Shown piece by piece: positions 1 to 8,467 of a stretch of 64,000 nt of DNA. Both the position numbers and the translations under genes were made by a program. Origin of the DNA: Frigidibacter sp. ROC022 (lineage in GTDB: Bacteria > Pseudomonadota > Alphaproteobacteria > Rhodobacterales > Rhodobacteraceae); NCBI RefSeq assembly GCF_024723735.1, contig NZ_JANQDU010000001.1, positions 620,001 through 684,000 of the forward strand, in the 5' to 3' direction. The notes under the pieces are model-generated. The model made no database searches. It saw only the letters and a program-made list of their open reading frames with translations, and had not been told where the DNA came from. Position 1 is the first letter of the stretch; each line of letters starts with the position of its first letter.

Positions 1-496
1 ACCGCTGGCCGCGGCGCTGACCCCGGCGGCGGCGCGGGGCCTCGACGATCTGATCCTGGCCCGGCACTGCGATATCGGCGCCCAGCCCTTTGCCGATGCC
101 GCGGCGCTGATGGACTATCTCGACCGCACCGCCGGCACCCTGCTCTGGGCCGGGGCGCAATCTCTGGGCGCGGCCGAGGGCGAGCAGGCGCTGCGGGCCT
201 GGGGCCGGGCGCAGGGGCTGGCGAACTGGTTCCTGGCCTGTCCGGCGCTGCTGGCGCAGGGCGGCACCCCGCTGCCGGATGCTTCCGGGGCCGGGATCGC
301 CGCGCTGGCCGAGGCGGCGCTGAAGGAAATCCGCGCCGTGCGGCCGCCGAAAACCCCGGTGCTGCTGGCCACCTGGCGCGCGAAGGCGCTGCTGACACAG
401 GCCCGGCGCCACCCCGACCGGGTGCTGTCCGGCCGCCTCGCGCAGTCCGAGTTCCGCCGCCGCGGCAGCCTGCTCTGGCGCAGCCTGGCGGGCTAG
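1..496 (+). CDS. squalene/phytoene synthase family protein, 3' part
   Basis: The reading frame is open from base 2 of the window to a stop at 494-496, so the gene begins outside the window; about 164 residues are seen. The segment is alpha-helical and Ala/Leu/Arg-rich, with a D-Y-x-D-R-T-A-G-T-L-L stretch near residue 37 that resembles the helix of squalene/phytoene-synthase-fold proteins where a Tyr precedes a small-residue run. The aspartate-rich catalytic motifs would lie in the missing part, so an active prenyl synthase cannot be told from the non-enzymatic members of this fold (the NDUFAF6-like complex I assembly group). Family is recognised from overall pattern only. Confidence 0.6.
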   Translation, partial: PLAAALTPAAARGLDDLILARHCDIGAQPFADAAALMDYLDRTAGTLLWAGAQSLGAAEGEQALRAWGRAQGLANWFLACPALLAQGGTPLPDASGAGIAALAEAALKEIRAVRPPKTPVLLATWRAKALLTQARRHPDRVLSGRLAQSEFRRRGSLLWRSLAG

Positions 497-558
497 GCAG
501 GCTTGCACGCGCTGGCCCCGGGCGGCAAGACTGGGCGGGAACAGCCGGCGGAGGCGGT

Positions 559-1158
559 ATGGCGGCCCTGAAACCCACCCGATTCACGGCCCGCGTGCTC
601 TGGCTCGGCCTGGTCCGCGACCGTGGCGCGGCGCTGGCCTCGGCGCCGGTGGAGCGCATCACCTGCCGTTTCGACGGCGTCGCGGGCGAGGATCACGGCG
701 GCGCCACCCGGGCCAGCTGCTCGCGCGTTCTGGACCTGCATCCGCGCGGCACCGAGATCCGGAACACCCGCCAGCTCTCGCTGGTCTCGGCCGAAGACCT
801 GGCCGCGACCGCCGCCGCCATGGGGCTGGAGTGGCTCGATCCCGCCTGGCTCGGCGCCACGCTGCTGCTCGAGGGCATCCCCGATTTCACCCATGTCCCG
901 CCATCGTCGCGGCTTCAGGCGCCCTCGGGCGCGACCCTTGTGGTCGATATGGAGAACCGGCCCTGCCAATTGCCGGCACCGGTGATCGAGCGCCATCACC
1001 CCGGTCTCGGCAAGGGGTTCAAATCCGCCGCCCGGGGCCGGCGCGGCGTCACCGCCTGGGTCGAGCGTGAAGGTCCGATCGCATTGGGCGACAGCCTGCG
1101 CCTGCATGTCCCCGACCAACCGGCCTGGCCGCATCTCGACGCTGCCCGGCAGAGCTGA
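559..1158 (+). CDS. MOSC domain-containing protein
   Basis: 199 residues, starting at an ATG preceded by GGAGGCGGT. The protein has the MOSC (molybdenum cofactor sulfurase C-terminal) pattern: a glycine/acidic turn with G-E-D-H-G near residue 37, R-N-T-R-Q-L-S-L (residues ~71-78), a G-A-T-L-L-L-E-G-I strand, and the conserved cysteine in E-N-R-P-C-Q-L-P near residue 142. Known MOSC proteins bind or transfer sulfur on the molybdenum cofactor, or reduce N-hydroxylated compounds. Nothing nearby (no molybdoenzyme or moa/mob gene) points to a partner. It stands 62 bases behind the partial gene on the same strand and could be cotranscribed with it. Confidence 0.8.
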   Translation: MAALKPTRFTARVLWLGLVRDRGAALASAPVERITCRFDGVAGEDHGGATRASCSRVLDLHPRGTEIRNTRQLSLVSAEDLAATAAAMGLEWLDPAWLGATLLLEGIPDFTHVPPSSRLQAPSGATLVVDMENRPCQLPAPVIERHHPGLGKGFKSAARGRRGVTAWVEREGPIALGDSLRLHVPDQPAWPHLDAARQS

Positions 1159-1164
1159 CCGCGG

Positions 1165-1198
1165 CCATCTTCGGGGCGAAAATACTCCCGCCGGAGGC
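1165..1198 (-). repeat. GGAGTATTT intergenic repeat, copy A
   Basis: On the minus strand this reads CCTCCGGCGGGAGTATTTTC followed by GCCCCGAAGATGG. It begins 7 bases behind the stop of the MOSC gene and runs antiparallel to it. Six other copies lie in the window (3378, 7944, 29884, 35179, 49790, 60318), all outside genes. Confidence 0.85.
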
Positions 1199-1229
1199 GC
1201 CCACCCCCGGGGTCGGCGGGCGGCCCGGG

Positions 1230-1301
1230 TCAGAGCGCCAGCAGCACGCCCAGGGCCAGCCCGATCAGAAATCCGAGATTCACGGCCAGCATCGCATTCA
1301 T
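1230..1301 (-). CDS. possible 23-residue membrane peptide
   Basis: A short minus-strand frame, ATG at 1301 to TGA at 1230, encodes 23 residues that are almost wholly hydrophobic: M-N-A-M-L-A-V-N followed by a run of G, L, F, I, A and V that could form one membrane helix. GGGA stands about 9 bases before the ATG as a possible ribosome-binding site. It sits in a 376-base stretch that otherwise holds only repeat copy A and the leader of the next gene. I cannot tie it to a family. Chance ORFs of this length are common, so only the composition and the ribosome-binding site argue for it. Confidence 0.3.
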   Translation of the reverse strand: MNAMLAVNLGFLIGLALGVLLAL

Positions 1302-1534
1302 TGCCCGGGTCCCTTTCTGTACCCTTTGCGGTCCCGCCGCCTAGTCAGGGGCAAAATCCTTTACGAACCGTTGATTGCGGCCACGATCGGCCGCGCCGAT
1401 TTCCGATCCGAAACCGCGGCTGCCGATTCCATCGCCGGAAATGTCGCAAAAGCCCCTGTGTTTCGGCCCGGCATCGGCTAGGCCATGGCCGAACCCGGAG
1501 CTTGACGCCGGGGCACAGCCGTAGGGAGCGCGCA
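1302..1534 (+). promoter_or_regulatory. leader region of fhs
   Basis: No gene is seen in this 233-base stretch. It holds a perfect 6-bp inverted repeat GCGGCC-ACGATC-GGCCGC at 1377-1394 and a good ribosome-binding site GGGAG at 1524-1528, six bases before the fhs ATG. No clear -35/-10 pair and no recognisable tetrahydrofolate riboswitch core were found. Confidence 0.35.
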
Positions 1535-3211
1535 ATGAGCCATAAGTCCGACATCGAGATCGCCCGCGAAGCCGACAAGCTGCCGATCATGGAGATCGGC
1601 GCCAGGCTGGGCATCCCGGCCGAGGATCTGCTGCCCTATGGCCATGACAAGGCCAAGGTCGGCCAGAGCTACATCGAAGGGCTGAAGGACCGGAAGAACG
1701 GCAAGCTGATCCTGGTCACCGCGATCAACCCGACCCCGGCCGGCGAGGGCAAGACCACCACCACCGTCGGCCTGGGCGACGGGCTGAACCGGATCGGCAA
1801 GAAGGCGGTGATCTGCATCCGCGAGGCCAGCCTCGGCCCGAATTTCGGGATGAAGGGCGGCGCCGCGGGCGGCGGCAGGGCGCAGGTCGTGCCGATGGAG
1901 GAGATGAACCTGCATTTCACCGGCGATTTCCACGCCATCACCAGCGCCCACAACCTGCTGGCGGCGATGATCGACAACCATATCTACTGGGGCAACAGCC
2001 TGGAGATCGACACCCGCCGGGTGGTCTGGCGCCGGGTGCTCGACATGAACGACCGCGCCCTGCGGCAGATCACCGCCTCGCTGGGCGGCGTCGCCAACGG
2101 CTTCCCGCGCGAGACCGGATTCGACATCACCGTCGCCTCGGAAGTCATGGCGATCCTCTGCCTGGCCAGGGACCTGCAGGATCTCGAGAAACGCCTCGGC
2201 AACATGATCGTCGCCTATCGCCGCGACAAGTCGCCGGTCTTCTGCCGCGACATCAAGGCCGACGGCGCGATGACGGTGCTGCTGAAGGACGCGATGCAGC
2301 CCAACCTGGTGCAGACGCTGGAAAACAACCCGGCCTTCGTCCATGGCGGGCCCTTCGCCAATATCGCGCATGGCTGCAACTCGGTCATCGCCACCACCAC
2401 GGCGCTGAAGCTGGGGGACTATGTGGTGACCGAGGCCGGGTTCGGTGCCGATCTCGGCGCCGAGAAATTCATGGACATCAAGTGCCGCAAGGCCGGCCTG
2501 GCGCCGGATGCGGTGGTGCTGGTGGCCACGGTCCGGGCGATGAAGATGAACGGCGGCGTCGCCAAGGCCGATCTCGGCCCCGAGAATGTCGAGGCGGTGC
2601 AGAAGGGCTGCGCCAACCTGGGTCGGCATATCGGCAATCTCAAGGGCTACGGCGTGCCGGTGGTGGTGGCGATCAACCATTTCGTCTCGGATACCGATGC
2701 CGAGATCGAGGCGGTGAAATCCTATGTCGCCAGCCAGGGCGCCGAGGCGATCCTCTGCACCCATTGGGCCGAGGGCGGCAAGGGGGCCGAAGACCTGGCC
2801 CGCAAGGTGGTGCAGCTGGCCGAGTCGGAGGCCTCGAACTTCTCGGTGCTCTACCCGGACGAGATGCCGCTGTTCCAGAAGATCGAGACCATCGCCAAGC
2901 GGATCTACCATGCCGACGCGGTGCTGGCAGACAAGTCGGTGCGGGCCCAGTTGAAGGCCTGGGAGGAGCAGGGCTATGGCGATCTGCCGATCTGCATGGC
3001 CAAGACCCAGTATTCCTTCTCGACCGATCCCAATCTGCGCGGCGCGCCGACCGGCCATTCGGTGCCGGTGCGCGAGGTGCGGCTGTCGGCGGGCGCCGGC
3101 TTCGTGGTGGTGATCTGCGGCGAGATCATGACCATGCCGGGTCTGCCGCGGGTGCCCTCGGCCGAGAACATCCATCTGAACGACGCCGGCCAGGTCGAGG
3201 GACTGTTCTGA
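1535..3211 (+). CDS. fhs: formate--tetrahydrofolate ligase
   Basis: 558 residues, the usual length for this enzyme, which makes 10-formyl-tetrahydrofolate from formate, ATP and tetrahydrofolate in the cytoplasm. The open frame runs back to 1067, but the ATG at 1535 gives the conserved N-terminus ([10 protein letters not shown]) and has GGGAG six bases upstream. The family P-loop [14 protein letters not shown] lies near residues 67-80, followed by [18 protein letters not shown]. folD follows 213 bases downstream on the same strand; together the two enzymes interconvert formate, 10-formyl-, methenyl- and methylene-tetrahydrofolate, supplying purine synthesis and formate or methyl-group oxidation. 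Confidence 0.97.
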   Translation: MSHKSDIEIAREADKLPIMEIGARLGIPAEDLLPYGHDKAKVGQSYIEGLKDRKNGKLILVTAINPTPAGEGKTTTTVGLGDGLNRIGKKAVICIREASLGPNFGMKGGAAGGGRAQVVPMEEMNLHFTGDFHAITSAHNLLAAMIDNHIYWGNSLEIDTRRVVWRRVLDMNDRALRQITASLGGVANGFPRETGFDITVASEVMAILCLARDLQDLEKRLGNMIVAYRRDKSPVFCRDIKADGAMTVLLKDAMQPNLVQTLENNPAFVHGGPFANIAHGCNSVIATTTALKLGDYVVTEAGFGADLGAEKFMDIKCRKAGLAPDAVVLVATVRAMKMNGGVAKADLGPENVEAVQKGCANLGRHIGNLKGYGVPVVVAINHFVSDTDAEIEAVKSYVASQGAEAILCTHWAEGGKGAEDLARKVVQLAESEASNFSVLYPDEMPLFQKIETIAKRIYHADAVLADKSVRAQLKAWEEQGYGDLPICMAKTQYSFSTDPNLRGAPTGHSVPVREVRLSAGAGFVVVICGEIMTMPGLPRVPSAENIHLNDAGQVEGLF

Positions 3212-3345
3212 CGCGGCCACGCGGGGCGCGACCCGGCGCCGGCCAACTGGCGGGCCCGTTCCCCCGTGGTATAAGGGCCCCGCGCAGCCCGGCGCCCGGT
3301 GCTGCGGCGGGCAGGCCGGCCCCACCGTCGGCGCCGGCCGCGGTC

Positions 3346-3368
3346 CAAGGGCGCATCGAGCGCCCTTG
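3346..3368 (+). terminator. hairpin between fhs and folD
   Basis: Perfect 9-bp stem CAAGGGCGC / GCGCCCTTG with loop ATCGA. No T-run follows, so it may be a factor-dependent end, a processing site or an mRNA-stability hairpin rather than an intrinsic terminator. Confidence 0.4.
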
Positions 3369-3377
3369 TCCCGCCCG

Positions 3378-3415
3378 GCCTCCGGCGGGAGTATTTGAGA
3401 CCCAAAGATGAAGGA
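3378..3415 (+). repeat. GGAGTATTT intergenic repeat, copy B
   Basis: Reads CCTCCGGCGGGAGTATTTGA then GACCCAAAGATGAAGGA. The last bases, AAGGA at 3411-3415, stand nine bases before the folD ATG and appear to serve as its ribosome-binding site. Confidence 0.85.
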
Positions 3416-3424
3416 ACAGACTCC

Positions 3425-4318
3425 ATGGCCAAAGTGATCGACGGCAAGGGCTTCGCGGCGCGGGTGCGGGGCATGGTGGCCGAAGGAGTCACCGGGTTGA
3501 AGGCCCGGGGCATCACCCCCGGACTGGCGGTGGTGCTGGTCGGCGAGGACCCGGCCAGCCAGGTCTATGTCCGCTCGAAGGGCAGGATGACCGTCGAGGT
3601 CGGGATGAACTCCTACGAGCACAAGCTGCCCGCCGAGACCTCCGAGGCCGATCTGCTGGCGCTTGTGGCGCGGCTGAATGCCGATCCGGCGGTGCATGGC
3701 GTGCTGGTGCAGCTGCCGCTGCCGGAACAGATCGACGAAGCCAGGGTGCTGGCGGCGATCGATCCGGCCAAGGATGTGGACGGGTTCCATATCTCGAATG
3801 TCGGGCTGCTGGCGACCGGGCAGAAGGCCATGGTGCCCTGCACCCCGCTGGGCAGCCTGATGCTGCTGCGCGATCATCTGGGATCGCTGGAAGGGCTCGA
3901 GGCCGTGGTGATCGGGCGCTCGAACATCGTCGGCAAGCCGATGGCGCAACTGCTGCTGGGCGACAGCTGCACGGTGACCATCGCCCATTCCCGGACCCGC
4001 GACCTGCCCGGCGTGGTGCGGCGCGCCGACATCGTGGTGGCGGCGGTCGGGCGGCCCGAGATGGTCAAGGGCGACTGGCTGAAACCCGGCTGCACGGTGA
4101 TCGATGTCGGCATCAACCGGCTGCCGCCGGCCGAAGAGGGCGGCAAGGGCCGGCTGGTGGGCGATGTCGATTTCGCCAGCGCCTCGGAAGTGGCAGGGGC
4201 GATCACCCCGGTGCCGGGCGGGGTCGGGCCGATGACCATCGCCTGCCTGCTGGCCAATACGCTGACCGCCTGCTGCCGGGCCAACGGCCTGCCCGAGCCC
4301 GAGGGGCTGACCGCCTGA
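3425..4318 (+). CDS. folD: bifunctional methylene-THF dehydrogenase / methenyl-THF cyclohydrolase
   Basis: 297 residues when started at the ATG at 3425, the length expected for FolD. The frame is open back to 3299 but the upstream part is not conserved-looking and overlaps repeat copy B. Visible motifs are the substrate-site Y-V-R-S-K-G with the catalytic lysine near residue 45-55, the Q-L-P-L-P loop, the NADP-site G-R-S-N-I-V-G-K-P near residue 164, and the C-terminal [10 protein letters not shown]. The enzyme works in the cytoplasm on 5,10-methylene-tetrahydrofolate and pairs functionally with the upstream fhs. Its ribosome-binding site seems to be contributed by the tail of an intergenic repeat. 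Confidence 0.97.
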   Translation: MAKVIDGKGFAARVRGMVAEGVTGLKARGITPGLAVVLVGEDPASQVYVRSKGRMTVEVGMNSYEHKLPAETSEADLLALVARLNADPAVHGVLVQLPLPEQIDEARVLAAIDPAKDVDGFHISNVGLLATGQKAMVPCTPLGSLMLLRDHLGSLEGLEAVVIGRSNIVGKPMAQLLLGDSCTVTIAHSRTRDLPGVVRRADIVVAAVGRPEMVKGDWLKPGCTVIDVGINRLPPAEEGGKGRLVGDVDFASASEVAGAITPVPGGVGPMTIACLLANTLTACCRANGLPEPEGLTA

Positions 4319-4325
4319 GCCGCCG

Positions 4326-4748
4326 TCAGGCCGGGATCATCGTGCCCTGCAGCAGGGCGACCGGCTTGCGGGAGGTGCCGGTTTCGGCCCAGACCTCGGC
4401 GCTGACGACGCTCAGCCGGCGGCCGGGGCGCAGGACCCGGCCCGTGGCGATCAGGCGGTCGCCCCGGGCGGGGGCCAGCAGGTTGATCTTCATTTCCACC
4501 GTCAGCACCTCGGCCTCGGGCGGCAGCAGGGTGAGCGCCGCGTAGCCGGCAGCGGAATCGCCCAGGGCGAAGCTCAGCCCGGCGTGGCCATAGCCGTGCT
4601 GCTGCGAGGCGCGGGGCAGAAGCGGCGCGGACAGCGTGACCGAACCTTGCAGAATTTCGACGATCTCGGCGTCGAACGTCTTCAGGAAGCCCTGTTTCGC
4701 AAAGCTGTCTTGCACTTTTCTGACAATGGTGGGGTCGGCTCGGGTCAT
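4326..4748 (-). CDS. PaaI-family hotdog thioesterase
   Basis: 140 residues with the single hotdog-fold pattern of PaaI/YbgC-like acyl-CoA thioesterases: Q-H-G-Y-G-H-A-G-L-S-F-A-L-G-D-S-A-A-G-Y-A-A near residues 50-71, where the family has an H-G-G-x-x-x-x-L-x-D helix, then V-E-M-K-I-N-L-L-A-P-A-R-G, matching the strand before the K/R-x-G-D turn. The start ATG overlaps the stop of pdeM (ATGA), so it is translated after pdeM in the helicase-pdeM-thioesterase operon. It converges on folD with 7 bases between the two stops. Substrate unknown; the DNA-repair neighbours do not suggest one. Confidence 0.8.
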   Translation of the reverse strand: MTRADPTIVRKVQDSFAKQGFLKTFDAEIVEILQGSVTLSAPLLPRASQQHGYGHAGLSFALGDSAAGYAALTLLPPEAEVLTVEMKINLLAPARGDRLIATGRVLRPGRRLSVVSAEVWAETGTSRKPVALLQGTMIPA

Positions 4749-5407
4749 CTTGGCATCGGGATGGCTTGCGGCACCGGGCCGGTGAGAATGGCCAGCGCCT
4801 CGGGCCGCATCAGGTGCGACAAGGCCGGGGACTGGGCCCTGAGCCCGCCGGTATAGGTGCCATAGGCCGGCAGCACGATCCGGTCACTGTCGGCCAGGAA
4901 ACAGGGCCGGGTCATGACCCGGCCGCGGGCATGGACGCCGGCCTTGGGGTGGTAATGGCCCGAGACCTCGCCGCTGGCGCCGGGCCGGGCGATATGGCGG
5001 AACAGCAGCGGCGGGCTCGGCAGTTCGGCCAGATGGCTGCCGCCCAGTTCGATCGGGCCGGGGTCGTGATTCCCCTCGACCCAGATCCAGCGCCGCCCGG
5101 CCTGCATCCGCATCAGCCAGAGCCGCGCCGCCTCGTCCAGCCGCGCCGCCGCGCCGGGGTCGTCGAAACTGTCGCCCAGGCAGACCACGGTCTCGGCGCC
5201 GCTGCGCATGATGTCGGATTCGAGCCGGGCCAATGTGTCGCCGGTCTCGTAGGGCGGCAGCATGGCGCCGCCATTGCGGGCGATCCGGTCGGACTTGCCC
5301 AGATGCAGGTCCGAGACCACCAGCATCCGCCGCTCGGCCCACCAGAGCGCGCCGGACCCCAGGGCCAGCAGGGTGGCCCCGGCGAGAGGAACCGGATAAC
5401 CGTTCAT
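4745..5407 (-). CDS. pdeM: ligase-associated DNA damage response endonuclease/phosphoesterase PdeM
   Basis: 220 residues of the calcineurin-like metallophosphoesterase fold: V-S-D-L-H-L-G-K (residues 32-39), L-G-D-S-F-D-D (residues ~76-82), G-N-H-D-P-G (residues ~112-117) and S-G-H-Y-H-P-K (residues ~149-155) supply the metal-binding Asp, Asn and His residues. In many bacteria this gene stands with a DExH helicase, an ATP-dependent DNA ligase and an exonuclease, from which the family name comes. Here only the helicase is next to it, 48 bases upstream. Its last bases overlap the start of the thioesterase gene. Confidence 0.88.
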   Translation of the reverse strand: MNGYPVPLAGATLLALGSGALWWAERRMLVVSDLHLGKSDRIARNGGAMLPPYETGDTLARLESDIMRSGAETVVCLGDSFDDPGAAARLDEAARLWLMRMQAGRRWIWVEGNHDPGPIELGGSHLAELPSPPLLFRHIARPGASGEVSGHYHPKAGVHARGRVMTRPCFLADSDRIVLPAYGTYTGGLRAQSPALSHLMRPEALAILTGPVPQAIPMPR

Positions 5408-5455
5408 CCCTTGGTGGTGACGCAGCTCCGGGCCGAAGGCAAGTGGGCCGGCGGC

Positions 5456-7861
5456 TCAGCCCAGCCCCGCCGCCGCCATCAGCGCCTGAGCCTGCTCGGC
5501 CAGCAGCCGCTCCTCGGCGGCGCCGTCTACCGGCACCCGGCCCATTTCCAGCAGCATCGGCGCGGCCAGCGGCGTCACCCTGTCGATCTGCATGTGATCG
5601 ACGCGGCCGCCGGTCCGGGCCAGCATCTCCTCGATCCGGCCGAAATCGACCAGTCCGCGCAGCGCCTCCTCGCGGGTGATCCGCAGCAGCAGGTGATCGG
5701 GATCGTATTTGCGCAGCGTGTCGTAGAGGACGCCGGCCGAGAAACTCGTCTGCCGTCCGCCGCGCTTGCCGCCCGGGGGCACCCGGTCCAGGAGACCGGC
5801 CACCGTCGCCACCGATTTGAAGATGCGCTTCATCACCGCATTGCCGGCCAGCCAGTCCTCGAACCCGTCGCGCAGGCTGTCGGGCGCCAGCAGCGATTCG
5901 GGGTCGGTGACCGGGTCGAGCCCCCAGATCAGCACCCCGTAATCGGTCGAGACAAAGCCGAGCGGGTTCAGCCCCAACACTTCCATCCGCCGGGTCAGCA
6001 GAAGGCCCAGGGTCTGCATCGCGTTGCGCCCGGCGAAGCCGTAGATGCAGGTATGCGCCTGCCCGTCCCAGGGAAAGCTCTCGACCAGCAGCCGATCGGC
6101 CTGCGGCAGACGCGAGACGCTGCGCTGATGCGCCAGCCAGGCGGCGGTATGGGCGGGCAGGTCGGGCCAGCTGTCCTGCCGGAACATCCGCAGGATGCGG
6201 GCCGACAACTGGGTCGAGGTGGCGAACTTGGTCCCCATGAAGGTGGCGACACGCGGCTTGCGGCCCTTGTCGCGCGACACTTCTACGGTCACGTCCTTGA
6301 GGGTCTCGAATCGCACCACCCTGCCGCCCATCAGGAAGGTGTCGCCGGGGGTGAGCGTGGCGGCAAACCCCTCTTCGATCTCGCCCAGCGGTTCGCCCCG
6401 GCCGCGCATCCGCACCTTCAGCAGGTCTCTGTCCTGGATCGTGCCGATGTTGCGCCGTATCCGCGCCGCCGCGCGCGGGTCGCGCAACTGCCAGCGCCCG
6501 TCCTTCTTCATCAGCCTTTGCCAGCGGTCATAGGCGCGCAGCGCATATCCGCCGGTGGCGACGAAATCGAGACAGTCGTCGAAGGCGGCCCGGCTCAGCC
6601 CGGAATAGGCGCCGCAGCTTCTGACCTCGCGGAACAGCGCCGTCTCGTCGAAGGGGCCGGCGGCGGCGGTGATCAGGATATGCTGGCAAAGCACGTCGCG
6701 GGGACCGGGTCCGCGCGGCTCGCCGTCCAGATCATGGGCCTTCGCCGCCTCCAGCGCCGCGATGCATTCGATGACCTCGAAACGGTTGGCGGGCAGGATC
6801 AGCGCCTTGGAGGGGGCGTTGTAGCGGTGATTGGCGCGGCCGATCCGCTGCACCAGGCGCTTGACGTTCTTCGGCGCGCCGACCTGGATCACCAGATCGA
6901 CATCGCCCCAGTCGATGCCGAGGTCGAGCGTCCCGGTGCAGACGATGGCCCTGAGCGCCCCGGCCTGCATCGCCGCCTCGACCCTTTCGCGCTGCTCGCG
7001 GGCCAGAGAGCCATGGTGGATGCCGATCGGCAGGCCCTCGTCATTCTGCATCCAGAGATGGTGAAAGAATATCTCGGCCTGGGCGCGGGTGTTGTGGAAG
7101 ATCAGCGTGGTGTCGTGCCGCCGCACCTCGTCCAGCACCGCGCGGATCGCATAGGTGCCGCCGCCGCCGCGCCAGGGGGGCGGCTCGTCGGTGGTCAGCA
7201 TCCGGATATCGGGGTCGGGGCCCGGATCGGCCAGCAGGATCGGGCAGGGGTCCGGGTGCCGCGCCAGCAAATGCGCGATGGCGGCGGGGTCCTCGACGGT
7301 GGCCGAGAGGCCGACGCGGCGCAGTCCCGGCGCCAGGCCCTGCAACCGGGCCAGCCCCAGCATCAGCTGATCGCCGCGCTTCGATTCGGCGAGGGCGTGG
7401 ATCTCGTCCACGATCACCCGTTGCAGGCTGCCGAAGATCCTTGGCGCGTCTTCGTAGCTGAGCAGCAGCGCCAGGCTTTCCGGGGTGGTCAGCAGGATAT
7501 GCGGCGGATCGGCGCGCTGCGCCTTCTTGCGGCCGGCGGGGGTGTCGCCGGTCCGGTCCTCGACCCGGATCGGCAGCTTCAGCGCCTCGATCGGTGTGGT
7601 CAGGTTGCGTCGGATGTCGGCGGCCAGCGCCTTCAGCGGCGAGACATAGAGCGTATGCAGGCCGGGACGCGGCGAGTCGTCCAGTTCGATCAGGCTGGGC
7701 AGGAACCCGGCCAGGGTCTTGCCGCCTCCGGTCGGCGCGATCAGCAGCACCGCCGGGTCGCCGACCGCCGCTAGCATCCGCGCCTGATGCGGGTGCAGCG
7801 TCCAGCCGCGGCTGGCAAACCAGTCGGCGAAACGCGGCGGCAGGGTGGCGGTCTGTTGCAC
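5456..7861 (-). CDS. ligase-associated DExH-box helicase (Lhr-like)
   Basis: 801 residues from a GTG start. Superfamily 2 motifs are clear: a Q-like H-P-H-Q-A-R-M-L-A (residues ~21-29), Walker A A-P-T-G-G-G-K-T-L (residues ~43-51), T-T-P-E-S-L-A (motif Ib region), the box V-D-E-I-H-A-L-A-E, motif III L-S-A-T-V, and helicase C-domain Q-R-I-G-R-A-N-H-R. The winged-helix and long C-terminal region match the helicase that accompanies bacterial ATP-dependent ligases (Lhr-core group). It is first in the operon with pdeM and the thioesterase. The ligase and the exonuclease that usually stand beside it are not in this window. No strong Shine-Dalgarno sequence precedes the GTG. Confidence 0.9.
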   Translation of the reverse strand: MQQTATLPPRFADWFASRGWTLHPHQARMLAAVGDPAVLLIAPTGGGKTLAGFLPSLIELDDSPRPGLHTLYVSPLKALAADIRRNLTTPIEALKLPIRVEDRTGDTPAGRKKAQRADPPHILLTTPESLALLLSYEDAPRIFGSLQRVIVDEIHALAESKRGDQLMLGLARLQGLAPGLRRVGLSATVEDPAAIAHLLARHPDPCPILLADPGPDPDIRMLTTDEPPPWRGGGGTYAIRAVLDEVRRHDTTLIFHNTRAQAEIFFHHLWMQNDEGLPIGIHHGSLAREQRERVEAAMQAGALRAIVCTGTLDLGIDWGDVDLVIQVGAPKNVKRLVQRIGRANHRYNAPSKALILPANRFEVIECIAALEAAKAHDLDGEPRGPGPRDVLCQHILITAAAGPFDETALFREVRSCGAYSGLSRAAFDDCLDFVATGGYALRAYDRWQRLMKKDGRWQLRDPRAAARIRRNIGTIQDRDLLKVRMRGRGEPLGEIEEGFAATLTPGDTFLMGGRVVRFETLKDVTVEVSRDKGRKPRVATFMGTKFATSTQLSARILRMFRQDSWPDLPAHTAAWLAHQRSVSRLPQADRLLVESFPWDGQAHTCIYGFAGRNAMQTLGLLLTRRMEVLGLNPLGFVSTDYGVLIWGLDPVTDPESLLAPDSLRDGFEDWLAGNAVMKRIFKSVATVAGLLDRVPPGGKRGGRQTSFSAGVLYDTLRKYDPDHLLLRITREEALRGLVDFGRIEEMLARTGGRVDHMQIDRVTPLAAPMLLEMGRVPVDGAAEERLLAEQAQALMAAAGLG

Positions 7862-7943
7862 GGATGATCCGGGTTTGTTCCCACCACTATCGGCGCCGAC
7901 AGGCCGCTTGCCAAGGTGTCCGGTGCCGATCCAGGCGTTGCGC

Positions 7944-7975
7944 GTCTTTGCCTGTCAAATACTCCCGCCGGAGGC
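7944..7975 (-). repeat. GGAGTATTT intergenic repeat, copy C
   Basis: Minus-strand reading CCTCCGGCGGGAGTATTTGA followed by CAGGCAAAGAC. It sits between the ftsB stop (8002) and the helicase start (7861), in the same orientation as both genes. Confidence 0.8.
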
Positions 7976-8001
7976 TCCTGCCGCCTGCCGGGACCGCAAC
8001 C

Positions 8002-8304
8002 CTAGCGGATCACGACCTCGTCGGGGCGGACATATCCGAGGATGTCGCGGGCCTGCTCGTCCAGCAGGTCGAGGTCCAGATAGTCGTCGGACATCCGCTT
8101 GGTCAGATTGCGCAGCGCGGCGACTTCCGCCTCCAGGGCTGCCTTCTCGGCGGCCAGCGCCTGGGCCTCGGCGTCGATCTGGATGCGGCGGAACAGGCCG
8201 TAATCGCCCTGCACCCCGGCAATGGCAAAATAGGCGCCGGCGGTGAAGGCCAGCGTCAGATAGACGATCGAACCGAACGAGGGTCGGGTGCGGGGACGTG
8301 TCAT
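8002..8304 (-). CDS. ftsB: FtsB/DivIC-type septum formation protein
   Basis: 100 residues from the ATG at 8304 (an in-frame TTG lies three codons upstream). One membrane helix at about residues 10-28 follows a short Arg-rich cytoplasmic start; then comes a coiled coil rich in Ala/Glu (residues ~42-70) and a C-terminal L-D-E-Q-A-R-D-I-L-G-Y motif typical of this family. Known FtsB sits in the inner membrane and links FtsQ and FtsL in the divisome. In many Alphaproteobacteria ftsB lies between eno and pdhA; here it stands alone between the helicase operon and a divergent acyl-CoA dehydrogenase gene. Confidence 0.85.
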   Translation of the reverse strand: MTRPRTRPSFGSIVYLTLAFTAGAYFAIAGVQGDYGLFRRIQIDAEAQALAAEKAALEAEVAALRNLTKRMSDDYLDLDLLDEQARDILGYVRPDEVVIR

Positions 8305-8467
8305 GACTGCCAATCTGCCTCTGTCTGCACCTCTGTCGGGCGCCTTGGCGAATCATTGCACAGGCGATTCGGCATTGGAATCCCCTTTCGCCCGCCCGCC
8401 GATCACATGTTGCCGACTTCCCCGGCACCGGCTTCGCCGCTAGGATGGCCGGCGGGGAGGACGCGGG

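Noticed and set aside
1302-1534. Tetrahydrofolate riboswitch ahead of fhs
   Set aside because: The palindrome at 1377-1394 is isolated and no conserved riboswitch core could be drawn; such riboswitches are mainly known from Gram-positive bacteria.
1478-3988. Minus-strand open frame of 836 codons opposite fhs and folD
   Set aside because: It is a shadow of GC-rich coding sequence; the product is His/Arg/Gln/Gly-rich without recognisable domains, while the plus strand carries fhs and folD.
4766-7774. Plus-strand frame of about 1000 codons opposite the helicase and pdeM
   Set aside because: Low-complexity composition and exact coincidence with two well-recognised minus-strand genes.
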